Shown here: one piece after another, positions 38,196 through 46,701 of the stretch
Numbering within the stretch: position 1 is the first letter of the stretch
Layout: the number at the start of each line of letters is the position of its first letter
Source: Streptomyces sp. Q6
GTDB lineage: Bacteria > Actinomycetota > Actinomycetes > Streptomycetales > Streptomycetaceae
DNA: 64,000 nucleotides
Direction of reading: 5' to 3'
Assembly: GCF_036967205.1 (NCBI RefSeq)
Contig: NZ_CP146023.1
Location: forward strand, 248,001 to 312,000
The notes under the pieces: generated by a model
Databases searched by the model: none
What the model saw: the letters and a program-made list of their open reading frames with translations, nothing else
What the model was told of the DNA's origin: nothing
Made by a program: the position numbers and the translations under genes

Positions 38196-38726
38196 TCAGT
38201 TCGAGCCCTTCACGACGGTGTACGTGACCGCCCGGCCCTCCTTGTGCCGCCGGATGCGGCCCTGCGCGACCAGGGACTCCAGGGTGTTCCGCACGACCTG
38301 CGGTGTCGGGTTGCGGCTCGGGTGCTTCTTGAGGAGTTCGTCACGGAGCTCCTTGGCCGGGCAGGGCTCGTCATGACCGGGCAGCAGCTCCAGCAGCACG
38401 TCACCGAGCAGTGGTCGACGCGTCTTCCTCTTCGCGCCCCCCTTCTTCGCCCCCGCCGCAGCCGACTTGCCCGCCGTGGTGAGCGCCCGCTGCTTCGCCG
38501 TCGCGGCAGCGGGCTCATCCTGCGCCTGCTGCGGCAGCCGTGAGGCGTCGCCGAAACCCTCGTACTGTTCGGCCAGTTTGAGGATGTCCGCCAGCAGAGC
38601 TTCTTCCTCCTGGAGCAGGGTGAGCTTCTTCGTCAGCTCCTGCTGGCGCCTGCGGTTCTTCGCCAGATCCGACGCGGCCTGTACCGCGTACCGCGATCGG
38701 AGCGTGCCGGCTGATTGACTGGTCAC
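38196..38726 (-). CDS. coiled-coil protein with C-terminal winged helix
   Basis: 176 residues from GTG 38726, with AGGAG 9 nt upstream. Residues 15-60 form a coiled coil (K-N-R-R-R-Q-Q-E-L-T-K-K-L). An Ala/Lys-rich linker follows. The C-terminal 75 residues resemble a winged helix (V-L-L-E-L-L, then P-Q-V-V-R-N-T-L-E-S-L-V-A-Q-G-R-I-R). It is probably a small DNA-binding regulator of the kind common in streptomycetes. No partner gene adjoins it. It converges with the GPP34 remnant. Confidence 0.75.
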   Translation of the reverse strand: MTSQSAGTLRSRYAVQAASDLAKNRRRQQELTKKLTLLQEEEALLADILKLAEQYEGFGDASRLPQQAQDEPAAATAKQRALTTAGKSAAAGAKKGGAKRKTRRPLLGDVLLELLPGHDEPCPAKELRDELLKKHPSRNPTPQVVRNTLESLVAQGRIRRHKEGRAVTYTVVKGSN

Positions 38727-39330
38727 AACCGTGCACTCCTTTAGATAAGTTTGAACCTGTACATGTTACCCGCAGAGGGTTCTCCGTAGGTGTATGTCTG
38801 TGCCGGACGGCGTATCGGGCCATCTGTCAGGTGTGTTCCTCACCATAGGCGCAAGTGTGCTCAGGAGAACAGGGTTGGAGCGGTGCTGACACCCTTCCAG
38901 TCAACACGTGTGTGTGGCTGTGCAGGGAAACGTTGGCGCGTGTGCGGATGATAGGGTTTCTCCTTTTCGCAACTGTGTCCCGGCTGGGCGCGGGAGCGCG
39001 GCGCCTTACAGAACCGGTTGGCTCATGTCCCGGTCCGATCCGTTCCGCAGCTTCATGAGGGAGCACATATCGACCGCCTGGTTCGCGTGGAGGAGGCGGT
39101 GCGGGTACCCGCCTGCTGGGTCAACTGGCCAAGGACCGTCCTTCGAGCGCCAAGGACGCTGCCCCCGACCCTTGTCAACGACGCCGGCCGACAGGCCGGG
39201 CAGCTCCGGCAGTCGAGGAGTGACGACACCGCGTCGATCAGCGGGAAGACGACAAGTAGCGTGACGGCCACTCCCGGTGCATGGTGAGGCAGCGGAAGCT
39301 GGAGGCAGCGACCGGGGCACCCTGGCCCCG
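38727..39330. other. intergenic region, 604 bp, upstream of the IS
   Basis: No intact gene. It contains ACACGTGT at 38904-38911. On the minus strand near 39200-39290 a hydrophobic stretch L-L-V-V-F-P-L-I-D-A-V could be the remnant of a small membrane protein, but it has no usable start and is not listed as a gene. Confidence 0.4.
38904..38911. promoter_or_regulatory. ACACGTGT palindrome
   Basis: Exact intergenic copy, 178 bp upstream of the minus-strand gene at 38726. Confidence 0.35.
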
Positions 39331-39334
39331 CTAG

Positions 39335-39359
39335 AGCGTGTCTCTTTGGTGGGCTGACC
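39335..39359 (+). repeat. left terminal inverted repeat
   Basis: Left end of the IS; pairs with 40575-40599. Core TGTCTCTTTG at 39339-39348. Confidence 0.6.
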
Positions 39360-39371
39360 AGTTGATCGGAC

Positions 39372-40237
39372 GTGTCCATCCGGTTAGTGATCACTGATGC
39401 GATGTGGACCCGGATCAAGCCGCTGATGCCGGCCGATCCGGTCCGCGGTCGGCGATGGGCCGACCACCGCCGCACCCTTGAGGCCATTGCGTGGAAGTAC
39501 CGCACCTGTTCGCCCTGGCGGGACCTGCCAGAGGAGCTTGGCTCCTTCCAGACGGCCCACAAACGTCTCATCAGGTGGGCCGTCGACGGCACCTGGGCAC
39601 GGATCCTTGCCGCCGTCCTGGCCACCGCCGACGCTGATGACGACGTGGAATGGACTGTCTCGGTGGACTCCACCATCTGCCGGGCCCATCAGCACGCGGC
39701 TGGGGCTGTGAAAAGGGGGCTGCGCGGCGGTCCGAACCCGACGATCATGCACTCGGACGTTCTCGTGGCGGCCTGAGTACGAAAGTACATCTGGCCAGCG
39801 ACAACCGGGCACGGCCGTTGGCCCTCTACGTCACCGCTGGTCAGGCGGGTGATGCTCCGGCATTCGAGGCCGTCATGGCCAGGATCCGCGTCCCGCGACG
39901 CGGACTCGGTAGGCCCCGGACTCGCCCGGAGACCGTCCTCGCGGACCGCGCCTATTCTTCCCGCGCGATCCGCAGCCATCTCCGACGGCGAGGCATTCGC
40001 GCCGTCATCCCGCAGCCTGCCGACCAGGTCGGACACCGTCTGCGGAGAGGGCGAGCTGGAGGCCGACCGCCAGGTTTCGATGCGGAGGCATACAAGCAGC
40101 GCAACACCGTCGAACGGTGCATTAGCCGATTGAAGCAATGGCGCGGTCTGGCAATGCGCACGGACAAGCTTGCCCTGGCCTACGAGGCTGCTGTGCACTT
40201 GGCGGCCATCCTGATCTGGTCCCGCTCGACGCAGTGA
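39372..40237 (+). CDS. IS5-family transposase, made by -1 frameshift
   Basis: The first frame (39372-39776, GTG start) carries the N-terminal domain and the first catalytic Asp in V-S-V-D-S-T. The second frame, running to 40237, carries A-D-R-A-Y-S-S with the second Asp and N-T-V-E-R-C-I-S-R-L with the Glu, completing a DDE nuclease. The frames overlap, and AAAAGGGGG at 39711-39719 is a natural slippage site for a -1 shift: the sequence after it continues the family pattern (S-E-P-D-D-H-A-L-G-R-S-R-G-G). The first frame contains a TTA codon at residue 5. It probably moves the element by cut and paste. Confidence 0.85.
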
Positions 40238-40238
40238 T

Positions 40239-40547
40239 TCAGAGCAACTCGTGCACGACCAGTCGCGACTGCTGCCCCGAAAAGGCGCTTCGCAGGGCTC
40301 GGGCCTCACGGTTGCGGGCGGCGAAGACTCCTCGCTTGTCCACATGCACGACCAGGACGTCGTAGCTGTCGATGACCTCGGAGATGCCCCGCGTCTGGAT
40401 GGTGTCCCGCCAGGCTTCCGTGTTCCGACCGAACCACTCCGGCAGTCCGCAAGGCTCAGCCAGGGCGTCCCAAAAGTCATCGAGCGTTTCGATGGGCCTC
40501 CCCCGCAGGTCAACTACCAGCTCCGACTCAATCCTCTTGGCCACCAC
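40239..40547 (-). CDS. barstar-family (ribonuclease inhibitor) protein inside the IS
   Basis: 102 residues from GTG 40547 (a second GTG follows at once). D-L-R-G-R-P-I-E-T-L-D-D-F-W, then G-L-P-E-W-F-G-R-N-T-E-A-W-R-D matches the barstar core; the acidic loop that blocks barnase-type RNases is conserved in position. Its stop is 1 bp from the transposase stop, tail to tail. Its start falls within the IS ends. No ribonuclease gene is next to it. It could protect against a toxin elsewhere, for example a contact-delivered RNase. The ribosome site is weak, so the start is uncertain. Confidence 0.7.
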   Translation of the reverse strand: MVAKRIESELVVDLRGRPIETLDDFWDALAEPCGLPEWFGRNTEAWRDTIQTRGISEVIDSYDVLVVHVDKRGVFAARNREARALRSAFSGQQSRLVVHELL

Positions 40548-40574
40548 GACAGAGTAATTGGCCCGCTTCCAAGG

Positions 40575-40599
40575 CGTCAGGGCTTCAAAGAGACAGCGC
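40575..40599 (-). repeat. right terminal inverted repeat
   Basis: Right end of the IS, inverted partner of 39335-39359. The core CAAAGAGACA is at 40586-40595. Confidence 0.6.
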
Positions 40600-40768
40600 C
40601 TAGCGGAGCACCCGCGGACAGCGGCACCGGTCGCGCTCGATCCGGCCTCGAGCGCGGGATTACCGCGTCCAACGGCGTGGTGAGCATCCTCGCCGCGATT
40701 GTCGTGGGCATCGCGGGGGCGGGCGATGTCGCGCCGGTGCCAATGCGGCGGCGTGGACGATTCAGGGC

Positions 40769-41560
40769 TCAGGACTCGCCGTTGATGATGGTCAGTACCT
40801 GCAGCGCCTCCAAGTAGATCCACACCAGTGTCATGGTGAGGCCGAACGCGGCGAACCACGCCTCCTCCCGGGGCGCGCCGAATGCGATGGCATCCTCCAC
40901 CTGCTTGAAGTTCAGGGCGAGGAAGCATGCGCCGAGCAGAATGCCGATGACGCCGAAGGCGATGCCCAGGCCGCCGCTGTGGAAGCCGAGGCCGTGACCC
41001 GCGCCGAAGGCGGAGAAGAGCGAGTCGGCGACCAGCAGCAGAAGGAAGCCGGTCGCGCTCGCCGCGACAGTGCCGGCGAATCGCTGCGTCACACGTATCC
41101 AGCGCCTCCGGTAGGCGATGAGCATCCCCGCGGACACGGCGAACGTGCCGAGGACCGCCTGCACGACGACGCCCGGGGCGATGTACGTCGAGGTCGCACT
41201 GGACAGCACACCGAGGAAGACGCCCTCGAACGCGGAGTATCCGAGGATCAGCGCCGGTGACGGCGTCCGCTTGAACGCCTGGGCCATCGAGAGCACGAAG
41301 GCGATGAGGGCGGCGAACACGGCGATGCCGTAGGAGCGGCCGATGCTCGCCTCGTCCACGGGCAGGAGGAGCCAGGACAGGACCGCGGCCAGCGCCACTG
41401 TTCCGAGCGTGGTCGCGGTACGGACGACGACGTCGTCCAGCGTCATGGTTGTCTGTGTGGTCTGTGTGGTCTGTGTGGTTCGCTCCGGAGCATACGGGTT
41501 TGCCGAGTACTCGCTCCGGGTGGCGTCCCAGCGGGAGAAGACCGGGTTGCTGCTCTTCAT
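40769..41560 (-). CDS. Bax-inhibitor-1 / YccA-type membrane protein
   Basis: 263 residues from ATG 41560, with GGAGGA 5 nt upstream. A cytoplasmic N-terminus (K-S-S-N-P-V-F-S-R-W) includes three T-T-Q repeats. Seven hydrophobic helices follow, with the family strings F-E-G-V-F-L-G-V-L-S and L-N-F-K-Q-V-E-D-A-I. BI-1 proteins are proton- or calcium-leak channels of inner membranes; the bacterial role is unclear. The gene at 63167 is a diverged relative with the same K-S-S-N-P opening. It follows an SsgA-like gene, but a strong hairpin separates the two. Confidence 0.85.
   Translation of the reverse strand: MKSSNPVFSRWDATRSEYSANPYAPERTTQTTQTTQTTMTLDDVVVRTATTLGTVALAAVLSWLLLPVDEASIGRSYGIAVFAALIAFVLSMAQAFKRTPSPALILGYSAFEGVFLGVLSSATSTYIAPGVVVQAVLGTFAVSAGMLIAYRRRWIRVTQRFAGTVAASATGFLLLLVADSLFSAFGAGHGLGFHSGGLGIAFGVIGILLGACFLALNFKQVEDAIAFGAPREEAWFAAFGLTMTLVWIYLEALQVLTIINGES
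41451..41477 (+). repeat. three tandem 9-bp repeats inside the BI-1 gene
   Basis: GTCTGTGTG three times in a row on the plus strand. Encodes the T-T-Q repeats of the cytoplasmic tail, so copy-number change would keep frame. Confidence 0.75.
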
Positions 41561-41572
41561 CACGTTCCTCCT

Positions 41573-41602
41573 GATGTCTGTCTGTCCGATGTCTGTCTGT
41601 CC
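41573..41602 (+). repeat. two tandem 15-bp repeats upstream of the BI-1 gene
   Basis: GATGTCTGTCTGTCC occurs twice without a gap, just before the ribosome site of the minus-strand BI-1 gene. It may affect expression or be a slippage product. Confidence 0.7.
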
Positions 41603-41643
41603 GGTGTCGAGTGATGTCTGGCTCTGCGCCTGGACAGGTCGTT

Positions 41644-41678
41644 CGGGCGCCGCGACCGTCAATCGGTCGCGGCGCCCG
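41644..41678 (-). terminator. strong hairpin ending the SsgA-like gene
   Basis: A 15-bp perfect stem with a 5-nt loop TCAAT. The SsgA-like stop codon (41659-41661) lies in the loop, so the hairpin overlaps the end of the gene. It should separate that gene from the BI-1 gene downstream. Confidence 0.75.
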
Positions 41679-42126
41679 GACTGTCGAGGAGCCCCCGCAG
41701 AAAGGCATCCCAGTCGAGGTCGGCCATCTCCGCCTCAGCGGGGACGATCCGGTACGTGGCATCGAGCCACCGGGCAAGGCCCGCGGTGGGCAGCTCGAAC
41801 AGCACCTCCACCTGGGGAGCTTCGAGGAGCAGCCAAGATGCGGGGTGCTCGCCGGGCAGTGTCGGCCACATCCGCACCTCACCGGATCCGCTCATCGCCG
41901 TCAGGCCCTGGTGCAGCAGCTCGCGGCCGATGCGCCACAGAAGGCCGGGACCGCGTTCGGCGAGAAACTCGACTCTGATCACCGCGGGCATGTCCGGGTC
42001 GAAGTGGAAAATCGCTCGCAGGGACTGCCGGGTGAACTCGTCCAGCATCTGGTCCACGTCGACGCTCAGCGGCGGTACGTGTGCGGGCACCGGATGCGCC
42101 TGCAACGGTGACTGATCACGATGCAT
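41659..42126 (-). CDS. SsgA-like sporulation/cell-division protein
   Basis: 155 residues from ATG 42126, with GGGGAG 7 nt upstream. The SsgA-family core is clear: F-H-F-D-P-D-M-P-A-V-I-R-V-E-F, W-R-I-G-R-E-L-L, G-E-V-R-M-W-P and V-E-V-L-F-E-L-P, ending L-D-W-D-A-F-L. SALPs act in septum placement and cell-wall remodelling during sporulation of Streptomyces. One of three in this window. The 23-bp inverted repeat at 42198-42220 sits about 72 bp upstream. Confidence 0.92.
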   Translation of the reverse strand: MHRDQSPLQAHPVPAHVPPLSVDVDQMLDEFTRQSLRAIFHFDPDMPAVIRVEFLAERGPGLLWRIGRELLHQGLTAMSGSGEVRMWPTLPGEHPASWLLLEAPQVEVLFELPTAGLARWLDATYRIVPAEAEMADLDWDAFLRGLLDSPGAATD

Positions 42127-42197
42127 GACGGGGCTCCCCTTCGTGAGGTGAAGTCTGCAACTCCCACTCTTCATCCGGCGGTGCGCACCTACATCGG

Positions 42198-42220
42198 TCA
42201 CATGACGGTCGGACATGTGA
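42198..42220. promoter_or_regulatory. inverted repeat TCACATG-N9-CATGTGA
   Basis: Perfect 7-bp arms with a 9-bp gap, upstream of the SsgA-like gene. It fits a dimeric regulator site. The rest of 42127-42484 holds no gene. Confidence 0.45.
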
Positions 42221-42484
42221 GGCGTGTGCTGAATTTTTCACCGGGCGCGCGCCTCCGCGGGAACATTGATGGCACACATACGGATCGGGCAGGGCGTCAG
42301 CGTCCAGCCGGTGGCGGGGAGGGCACCCTGCTGGTCGTGGCGACAGTGGCGGCGCGGACGGAGCGGATGCGCGGCCCGTAATCGGTTCTGCGAGTGCCCG
42401 AGGGCATACGGATACGGACGTGCCTTCCTCCAGGCCGGGGCGGCACGAGGCGCACGATCGGGGAATCGGCGGCGTCGTTGCTGA

Positions 42485-45280
42485 TCAGTTCGCCCGGCCC
42501 TTGTCCATCCGCTCCAGCGCGTCCCGCAGCGCGATGCGCGACGCGATGCCGAGCTTCGGATAGATCTGGTACAGGTGTGTGCCGACGGTCCGGTGCGAGA
42601 TGAACAGGCGCTCCGCGATCTGCTTGTTCGTCAGTCCGCTCGCGGCCAGCTCGGCGATCTCCCGTTCCTGGGCGGTGAGCGCCGCCGCACGACCCTCGTC
42701 GCCCGTGCCCGCCGACATGCGGCCGGCCGCCCGCAGTTCCTTGCGGGCGCGCTCCGCCCAGGCCGTGGAGCCCAGAAGCTCGAACGCCGTTACCGCTGCG
42801 GTCAGCGGACCCTTGGACTCGGACAGCGCCCGCGACCTGCGCAGACGTTCACCCTGAGCCAGCCGCACCCGCGCCACGGTGAACGGCGCTCGCTCCGCCC
42901 CCGGCACGGCGAGCGCAGCGTCGAAAAGCCGGGCCGCCTCGGCGTCGTCCTCCGCCACGAGCGCTTCGGCGCCGCCTGCCAACAGAGCGAGCCGGGGCGA
43001 GAGTTCCGCCACGTGCGTCGCGCGCAGCGCCCGTACGTGGGCCAGCGCCTGCGCACGTCGGCCGCTGTGCACGGCGGCCTCGACCAGGTCGAAGAAGACC
43101 CAGGACGCGTGAGCGACGTACGGGGGGAAGCTGCCGGCCGCACTGATGGCGCTCACCCGGCGGAACGCCGCGTCGAACTCGCCGTCGGCGATGTGCGCGA
43201 GGGTGTGCACATGCAGGGCGCAGTGCACGGCCTCCCGGATGCCCCGGGGGGCCGCCCAGTTGATCATCGCGTCGGCGAGCTCGTGGGCGGTCGCGGAGTC
43301 GCCCTGTGACGCGGTGATCAGGCCCTTGGTGTACTGGAAGAACCAGGTGCAGACGGTGTATCCGGACGTCTGGCACGCAGTGAGGCCCTCTTCGGACAGC
43401 TCCAGGGCCTCGGCCCACGCGCCCCGGTGCCAGTCGTCCAGGCAGAGGTGCAGCAGCGCCCCGATGTGCCGACGCACCGCTCCGCCCTCCCGCCCCTGCC
43501 GCACCAGTCGCCAGGCCGCGTTGCGCACCGACGACAGCCGGTCCGGGTAGACGGCGGCGGTTCCCACACGGACCACCCGCGCCGGATCGGTCTCCGCCGT
43601 CGTACCGTCGATGATCTCGTCCAGCGTCTTGAGCGTCTGCGGGTCGGCGTGGGCCGGATCTCCCCAGGTGCGCGCCGCGACCAGCAGCAGCGGCGGGGGA
43701 GCGGGGCGCAGCCGGGCGACGGCTGCGTAGAAAGGCACCCAAAGCTCCTCGCGCGCCCCGTAGTTGCACAACAGCAGAAGGAAGTGCAGGGCGTCGACCA
43801 GCGCCGGGTCGTCGGCGTCGAAGCCATGGTCGCCCTGCTCGATCGCGCCGACCAGGAGGCGGTGGGCCGTCGCCAGATCCCCGTCACCGTTCAGGACGAG
43901 CTGCACGGCCGCGGTCGCCGAGCGCAGCGACGCACCATGGTGCGGATCCGCCCGCCAGGCGTCCTCGAGGAGCTCCGACGCGCTGTGCAGGGCTCCGATC
44001 GCCTCGGCGCCCACATACGCGGCCTCGGCGAGGCGGCGCGCGCGGTCGCTGTCCAGCGGGCTGAGGTCAGCGGCACGGGTGAGCGCGCTGATCGCGGCCA
44101 CCGAATCACCGCGTTCCAGGACGCGCCGAGCGGTCCGCTCGAGGAGCAGCGCGACGTCCTCGTCGGCCGTGAGCGTCGACTCGCCCAGGTGCCAGGCCCG
44201 TTCCTCCGGCTTGTCGACCAGGACGTGGGCGAGGGCGCGATGGGCCGCGCGCCGGGCGCTGCTGGTCGCCGTCTCGACGACCGCCGACATGATCAACGGG
44301 TGCCGGAACACCAGACGTCGCGGCGCCTGCTGTACGCGGACCAGGCCGTCCTGTTCGGCGGGGTCGAGGTCCCGCAGGTCGCTGTGGCCGAGGCACTTTC
44401 CGGCGGCGGCGGACAGCACGTCGAGGTCGCCGGTGCTGTCCAAGGTGGCGAGGAGTAGCAGGGTGCGGGTCGCGTCCGGCAGGGAGCTGACCCGGGAGAC
44501 GAACAGGGACTGAAGCCGTTCGCCCAGCGGCAGTACGGCGGGCAGCACCTCCCGCGCGCTGCGTTGGTCCGCCCGCAGCGCTGCCGGTAGTTCGAGCAGC
44601 GCCAGGGGATTGCCCTGCGCGACGGTCAGGAGGCGATGGCGCACTGAGTGCGCCAGGTCGGGGAAGCGCAGGTCCACGAGACGTGCGGCGAACTCGTCGT
44701 CCAGGGCGGAGAGTTCGTACGACGGCAGTCCGCTTCCGTCGAAGAAGCCGGCCACGCCCGTACGGGACGCGCCGAGGAATCGGACACGGTCGGTGTCCCT
44801 GGTCAGGCGCCGGGCGAGGAATCCGAAGACGGCCGCGCTCGCCCGGTCCACCCAGGGCAGGTCGTCCACGACGAGCAGCACGGGGCTGTCCTCGGCCGCT
44901 GCCCGCAGCAGGGCAAGCGTGGCGTTGCAGACGAGGAGGCGCGCGGGCGCCGACCCAGCACCGAAACCCAGCGCGACGCTCATCGCCTCCCGGCTCGCCG
45001 CAGGCAGGCGGTCGAGAGTGCCGTGCAGAGGGAGCAGGACCTGATGCAGCGTCGCGTAGCTGATGTCCGCCTCGAACTCGACGCCGGCCGCGTGCAACAC
45101 CCGCGTACCGCCGGCGGCAGCCGCTTCGGCCACGGCGTCCAGGACCGCGGACTTGCCGACGCCCGGGTCCCCGGACAGCAGCAGTGCCCCGGCACCCGGC
45201 GCCTGCGACCAGGTGCCGATCCGGTCGAGATCGCGGTCGCGCCCCACGAGAGCGGCTGTGTGCGGCGAGGCGTTCGGCAT
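42485..45280 (-). CDS. large ATP-binding LuxR-family (LAL) regulator
   Basis: 931 residues from ATG 45280. Walker A G-D-P-G-V-G-K-S at residues 37-44, Walker B L-L-V-V-D-D-L-P-W, a long helical repeat region and a C-terminal LuxR helix-turn-helix (I-A-E-L-A-A-S-G-L-T-N-K-Q-I, then R-T-V-G-T-H-L). Divergent from a P450 gene with 137 bp between starts, so it may control it. TACAAT sits 6 nt before the ATG, suggesting a leaderless message. Confidence 0.92.
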   Translation of the reverse strand: MPNASPHTAALVGRDRDLDRIGTWSQAPGAGALLLSGDPGVGKSAVLDAVAEAAAAGGTRVLHAAGVEFEADISYATLHQVLLPLHGTLDRLPAASREAMSVALGFGAGSAPARLLVCNATLALLRAAAEDSPVLLVVDDLPWVDRASAAVFGFLARRLTRDTDRVRFLGASRTGVAGFFDGSGLPSYELSALDDEFAARLVDLRFPDLAHSVRHRLLTVAQGNPLALLELPAALRADQRSAREVLPAVLPLGERLQSLFVSRVSSLPDATRTLLLLATLDSTGDLDVLSAAAGKCLGHSDLRDLDPAEQDGLVRVQQAPRRLVFRHPLIMSAVVETATSSARRAAHRALAHVLVDKPEERAWHLGESTLTADEDVALLLERTARRVLERGDSVAAISALTRAADLSPLDSDRARRLAEAAYVGAEAIGALHSASELLEDAWRADPHHGASLRSATAAVQLVLNGDGDLATAHRLLVGAIEQGDHGFDADDPALVDALHFLLLLCNYGAREELWVPFYAAVARLRPAPPPLLLVAARTWGDPAHADPQTLKTLDEIIDGTTAETDPARVVRVGTAAVYPDRLSSVRNAAWRLVRQGREGGAVRRHIGALLHLCLDDWHRGAWAEALELSEEGLTACQTSGYTVCTWFFQYTKGLITASQGDSATAHELADAMINWAAPRGIREAVHCALHVHTLAHIADGEFDAAFRRVSAISAAGSFPPYVAHASWVFFDLVEAAVHSGRRAQALAHVRALRATHVAELSPRLALLAGGAEALVAEDDAEAARLFDAALAVPGAERAPFTVARVRLAQGERLRRSRALSESKGPLTAAVTAFELLGSTAWAERARKELRAAGRMSAGTGDEGRAAALTAQEREIAELAASGLTNKQIAERLFISHRTVGTHLYQIYPKLGIASRIALRDALERMDKGRAN

Positions 45281-45286
45281 CCGGCC

Positions 45287-45292
45287 ATTGTA
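45287..45292 (-). promoter_or_regulatory. -10 element TACAAT, probable leaderless promoter
   Basis: Read on the minus strand, TACAAT ends 6 nt before the LAL start codon. No ribosome site is seen. Confidence 0.45.
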
Positions 45293-45417
45293 GGAGCGCA
45301 CACCCCGTTCATGATCCTCCGAATGAACCTGAGCGGGGGCGGCCTCCGTTTTCCTGAAGACACCTCTACCCGGAGGTCCCTCCACCCGGAGAACCCCTTC
45401 AGTGAGGACGTACACGC

Positions 45418-46701
45418 ATGGAAACGGATCACACGTATCAGCCGGCCCCTGCGAGCGGCGGCGGTGCGTCGGCCGAGCCCGTCGTCATGGGCCCGGAATT
45501 CAAGGCGGACGCGCCCCGTCGGTTCGCACGGATGCGGGCCGAGGGGCCCGTGCACCGGGCGCAGTTCTTCCCCGGCATCACGGGATGGATCGTGGTCGAC
45601 CACGAGGTCGGCCGGGCGGCCCTGACCCACCCGGCGCTGCTCAAGAACGCGGAGCCGGCTGTGGCGATGCTGGAAGCAGCCGGGTTCCTCGGACACCAGC
45701 GCGGCACCGGCCTTGGCGGCAACATGCTGGAATCCGATCCGCCCGAGCACACCCGACTGCGCCGCCTGGTGTCCGCCGCCTTCTCCCCGAAGCGGACCGC
45801 CGCACTGGAACCGCGGATCACCCGGATCGCTCATGGGCTCATCGATGCGCTGCCGCCGGCCGGGCAGACGGACCTCGTGGAGACGTTTGCCGCGCCGCTG
45901 CCCATCGCGGTCATCGCGGAACTGCTCGGCATCCCCGAGGCCGACCGTTTCGACTTCCGGCGCTGGACGACGCTTGCCTTTCAGGTGAACCACCCCGAGT
46001 ACGCGACGGCCGTGGCGAGTCTGCACGGGTTCCTGCGAGCCCTGGTCGAGGAGAAGCGCCGCGCGCCGGGCGACGACCTGTTGTCGGTTCTCGTGGCTGC
46101 CCGTGACGAGGACGACGGCCGCCTCTCGGAGGACGAACTCGTCGGCACCGCGGCCCTGTTGGTCATCGCCGGGCACGAGACGACCGTCAACCTTCTCGGC
46201 AACGCGGTTCTGGCGCTGCTGCGGCATCCGGATCAGCTCGGCCTGTTGCGGGCCGACCCGGGCCTGCTGCCTGGCGCGATCGAGGAGTTCCTGCGCTATG
46301 ACTCGTCCGTGGAGCGCACCACGAACCGGTACGCCGCACAGGACCTTGAGCTCGGCGGCGTACATATCCCCCGGGGCTCCGTCGTCGCCGTGGCCCTGTC
46401 CTCGGCGAGCCGCTCCCTGCCGCAGGAGGACGGCGGCGACTCGGACACCCTGGACGTCACCCGGCGTGCCGCCCGCCATCTCGCCTTCGGCCACGGCATC
46501 CACCACTGCCTGGGCGCTCCGCTCGCTCGCCTTGAAGCCCGTGTCGCTCTGCACACCCTCCTCAGCCGCGTCCCCGACCTGGAACTGGCCGTGCCTGCCG
46601 AGGCCTTGGACTGGTTCCCCGTCGGCATGGTGCGCGGCGTACTCTCCCTGCCGGTGCGCTACCGGACTGTAGAGCGGCCCGCAGAGGGGACCGCGTCATG
46701 A
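45418..46701 (+). CDS. cytochrome P450
   Basis: 427 residues from ATG 45418, with GAGGA about 9 nt upstream. All landmarks are present: I-helix A-G-H-E-T-T near 251, the ExxR (E-E-F-L-R), and the heme loop F-G-H-G-I-H-H-C-L-G with Cys364. It uses two electrons from a ferredoxin to insert oxygen into an unknown substrate. No ferredoxin gene is adjacent. A 72-residue protein gene overlaps its end by 4 bp (ATGA). Confidence 0.94.
   Translation: METDHTYQPAPASGGGASAEPVVMGPEFKADAPRRFARMRAEGPVHRAQFFPGITGWIVVDHEVGRAALTHPALLKNAEPAVAMLEAAGFLGHQRGTGLGGNMLESDPPEHTRLRRLVSAAFSPKRTAALEPRITRIAHGLIDALPPAGQTDLVETFAAPLPIAVIAELLGIPEADRFDFRRWTTLAFQVNHPEYATAVASLHGFLRALVEEKRRAPGDDLLSVLVAARDEDDGRLSEDELVGTAALLVIAGHETTVNLLGNAVLALLRHPDQLGLLRADPGLLPGAIEEFLRYDSSVERTTNRYAAQDLELGGVHIPRGSVVAVALSSASRSLPQEDGGDSDTLDVTRRAARHLAFGHGIHHCLGAPLARLEARVALHTLLSRVPDLELAVPAEALDWFPVGMVRGVLSLPVRYRTVERPAEGTAS

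Larger units (their letters stand above)
39335..40599. mobile_element. IS5-family element with a barstar-like passenger gene
   Basis: The left end at 39335-39359 and the right end at 40575-40599 are imperfect inverted repeats: 16 of 25 positions agree, with a perfect TGTCTCTTTG core and a second CTGAC block at matching distance. CTAG flanks both sides (39331-39334 and 40600-40603), fitting a target duplication (CTAG, or TA if the repeat is extended). Inside lie a two-frame transposase on plus and a barstar-like gene on minus. The element is about 1265 bp, longer than a transposase-only member. The family is assigned by the transposase. Confidence 0.65.

Noticed and set aside
39053-39330. Possible membrane-protein remnant before the IS
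   Set aside because: One hydrophobic stretch only, no start and no conserved family pattern that I can verify.
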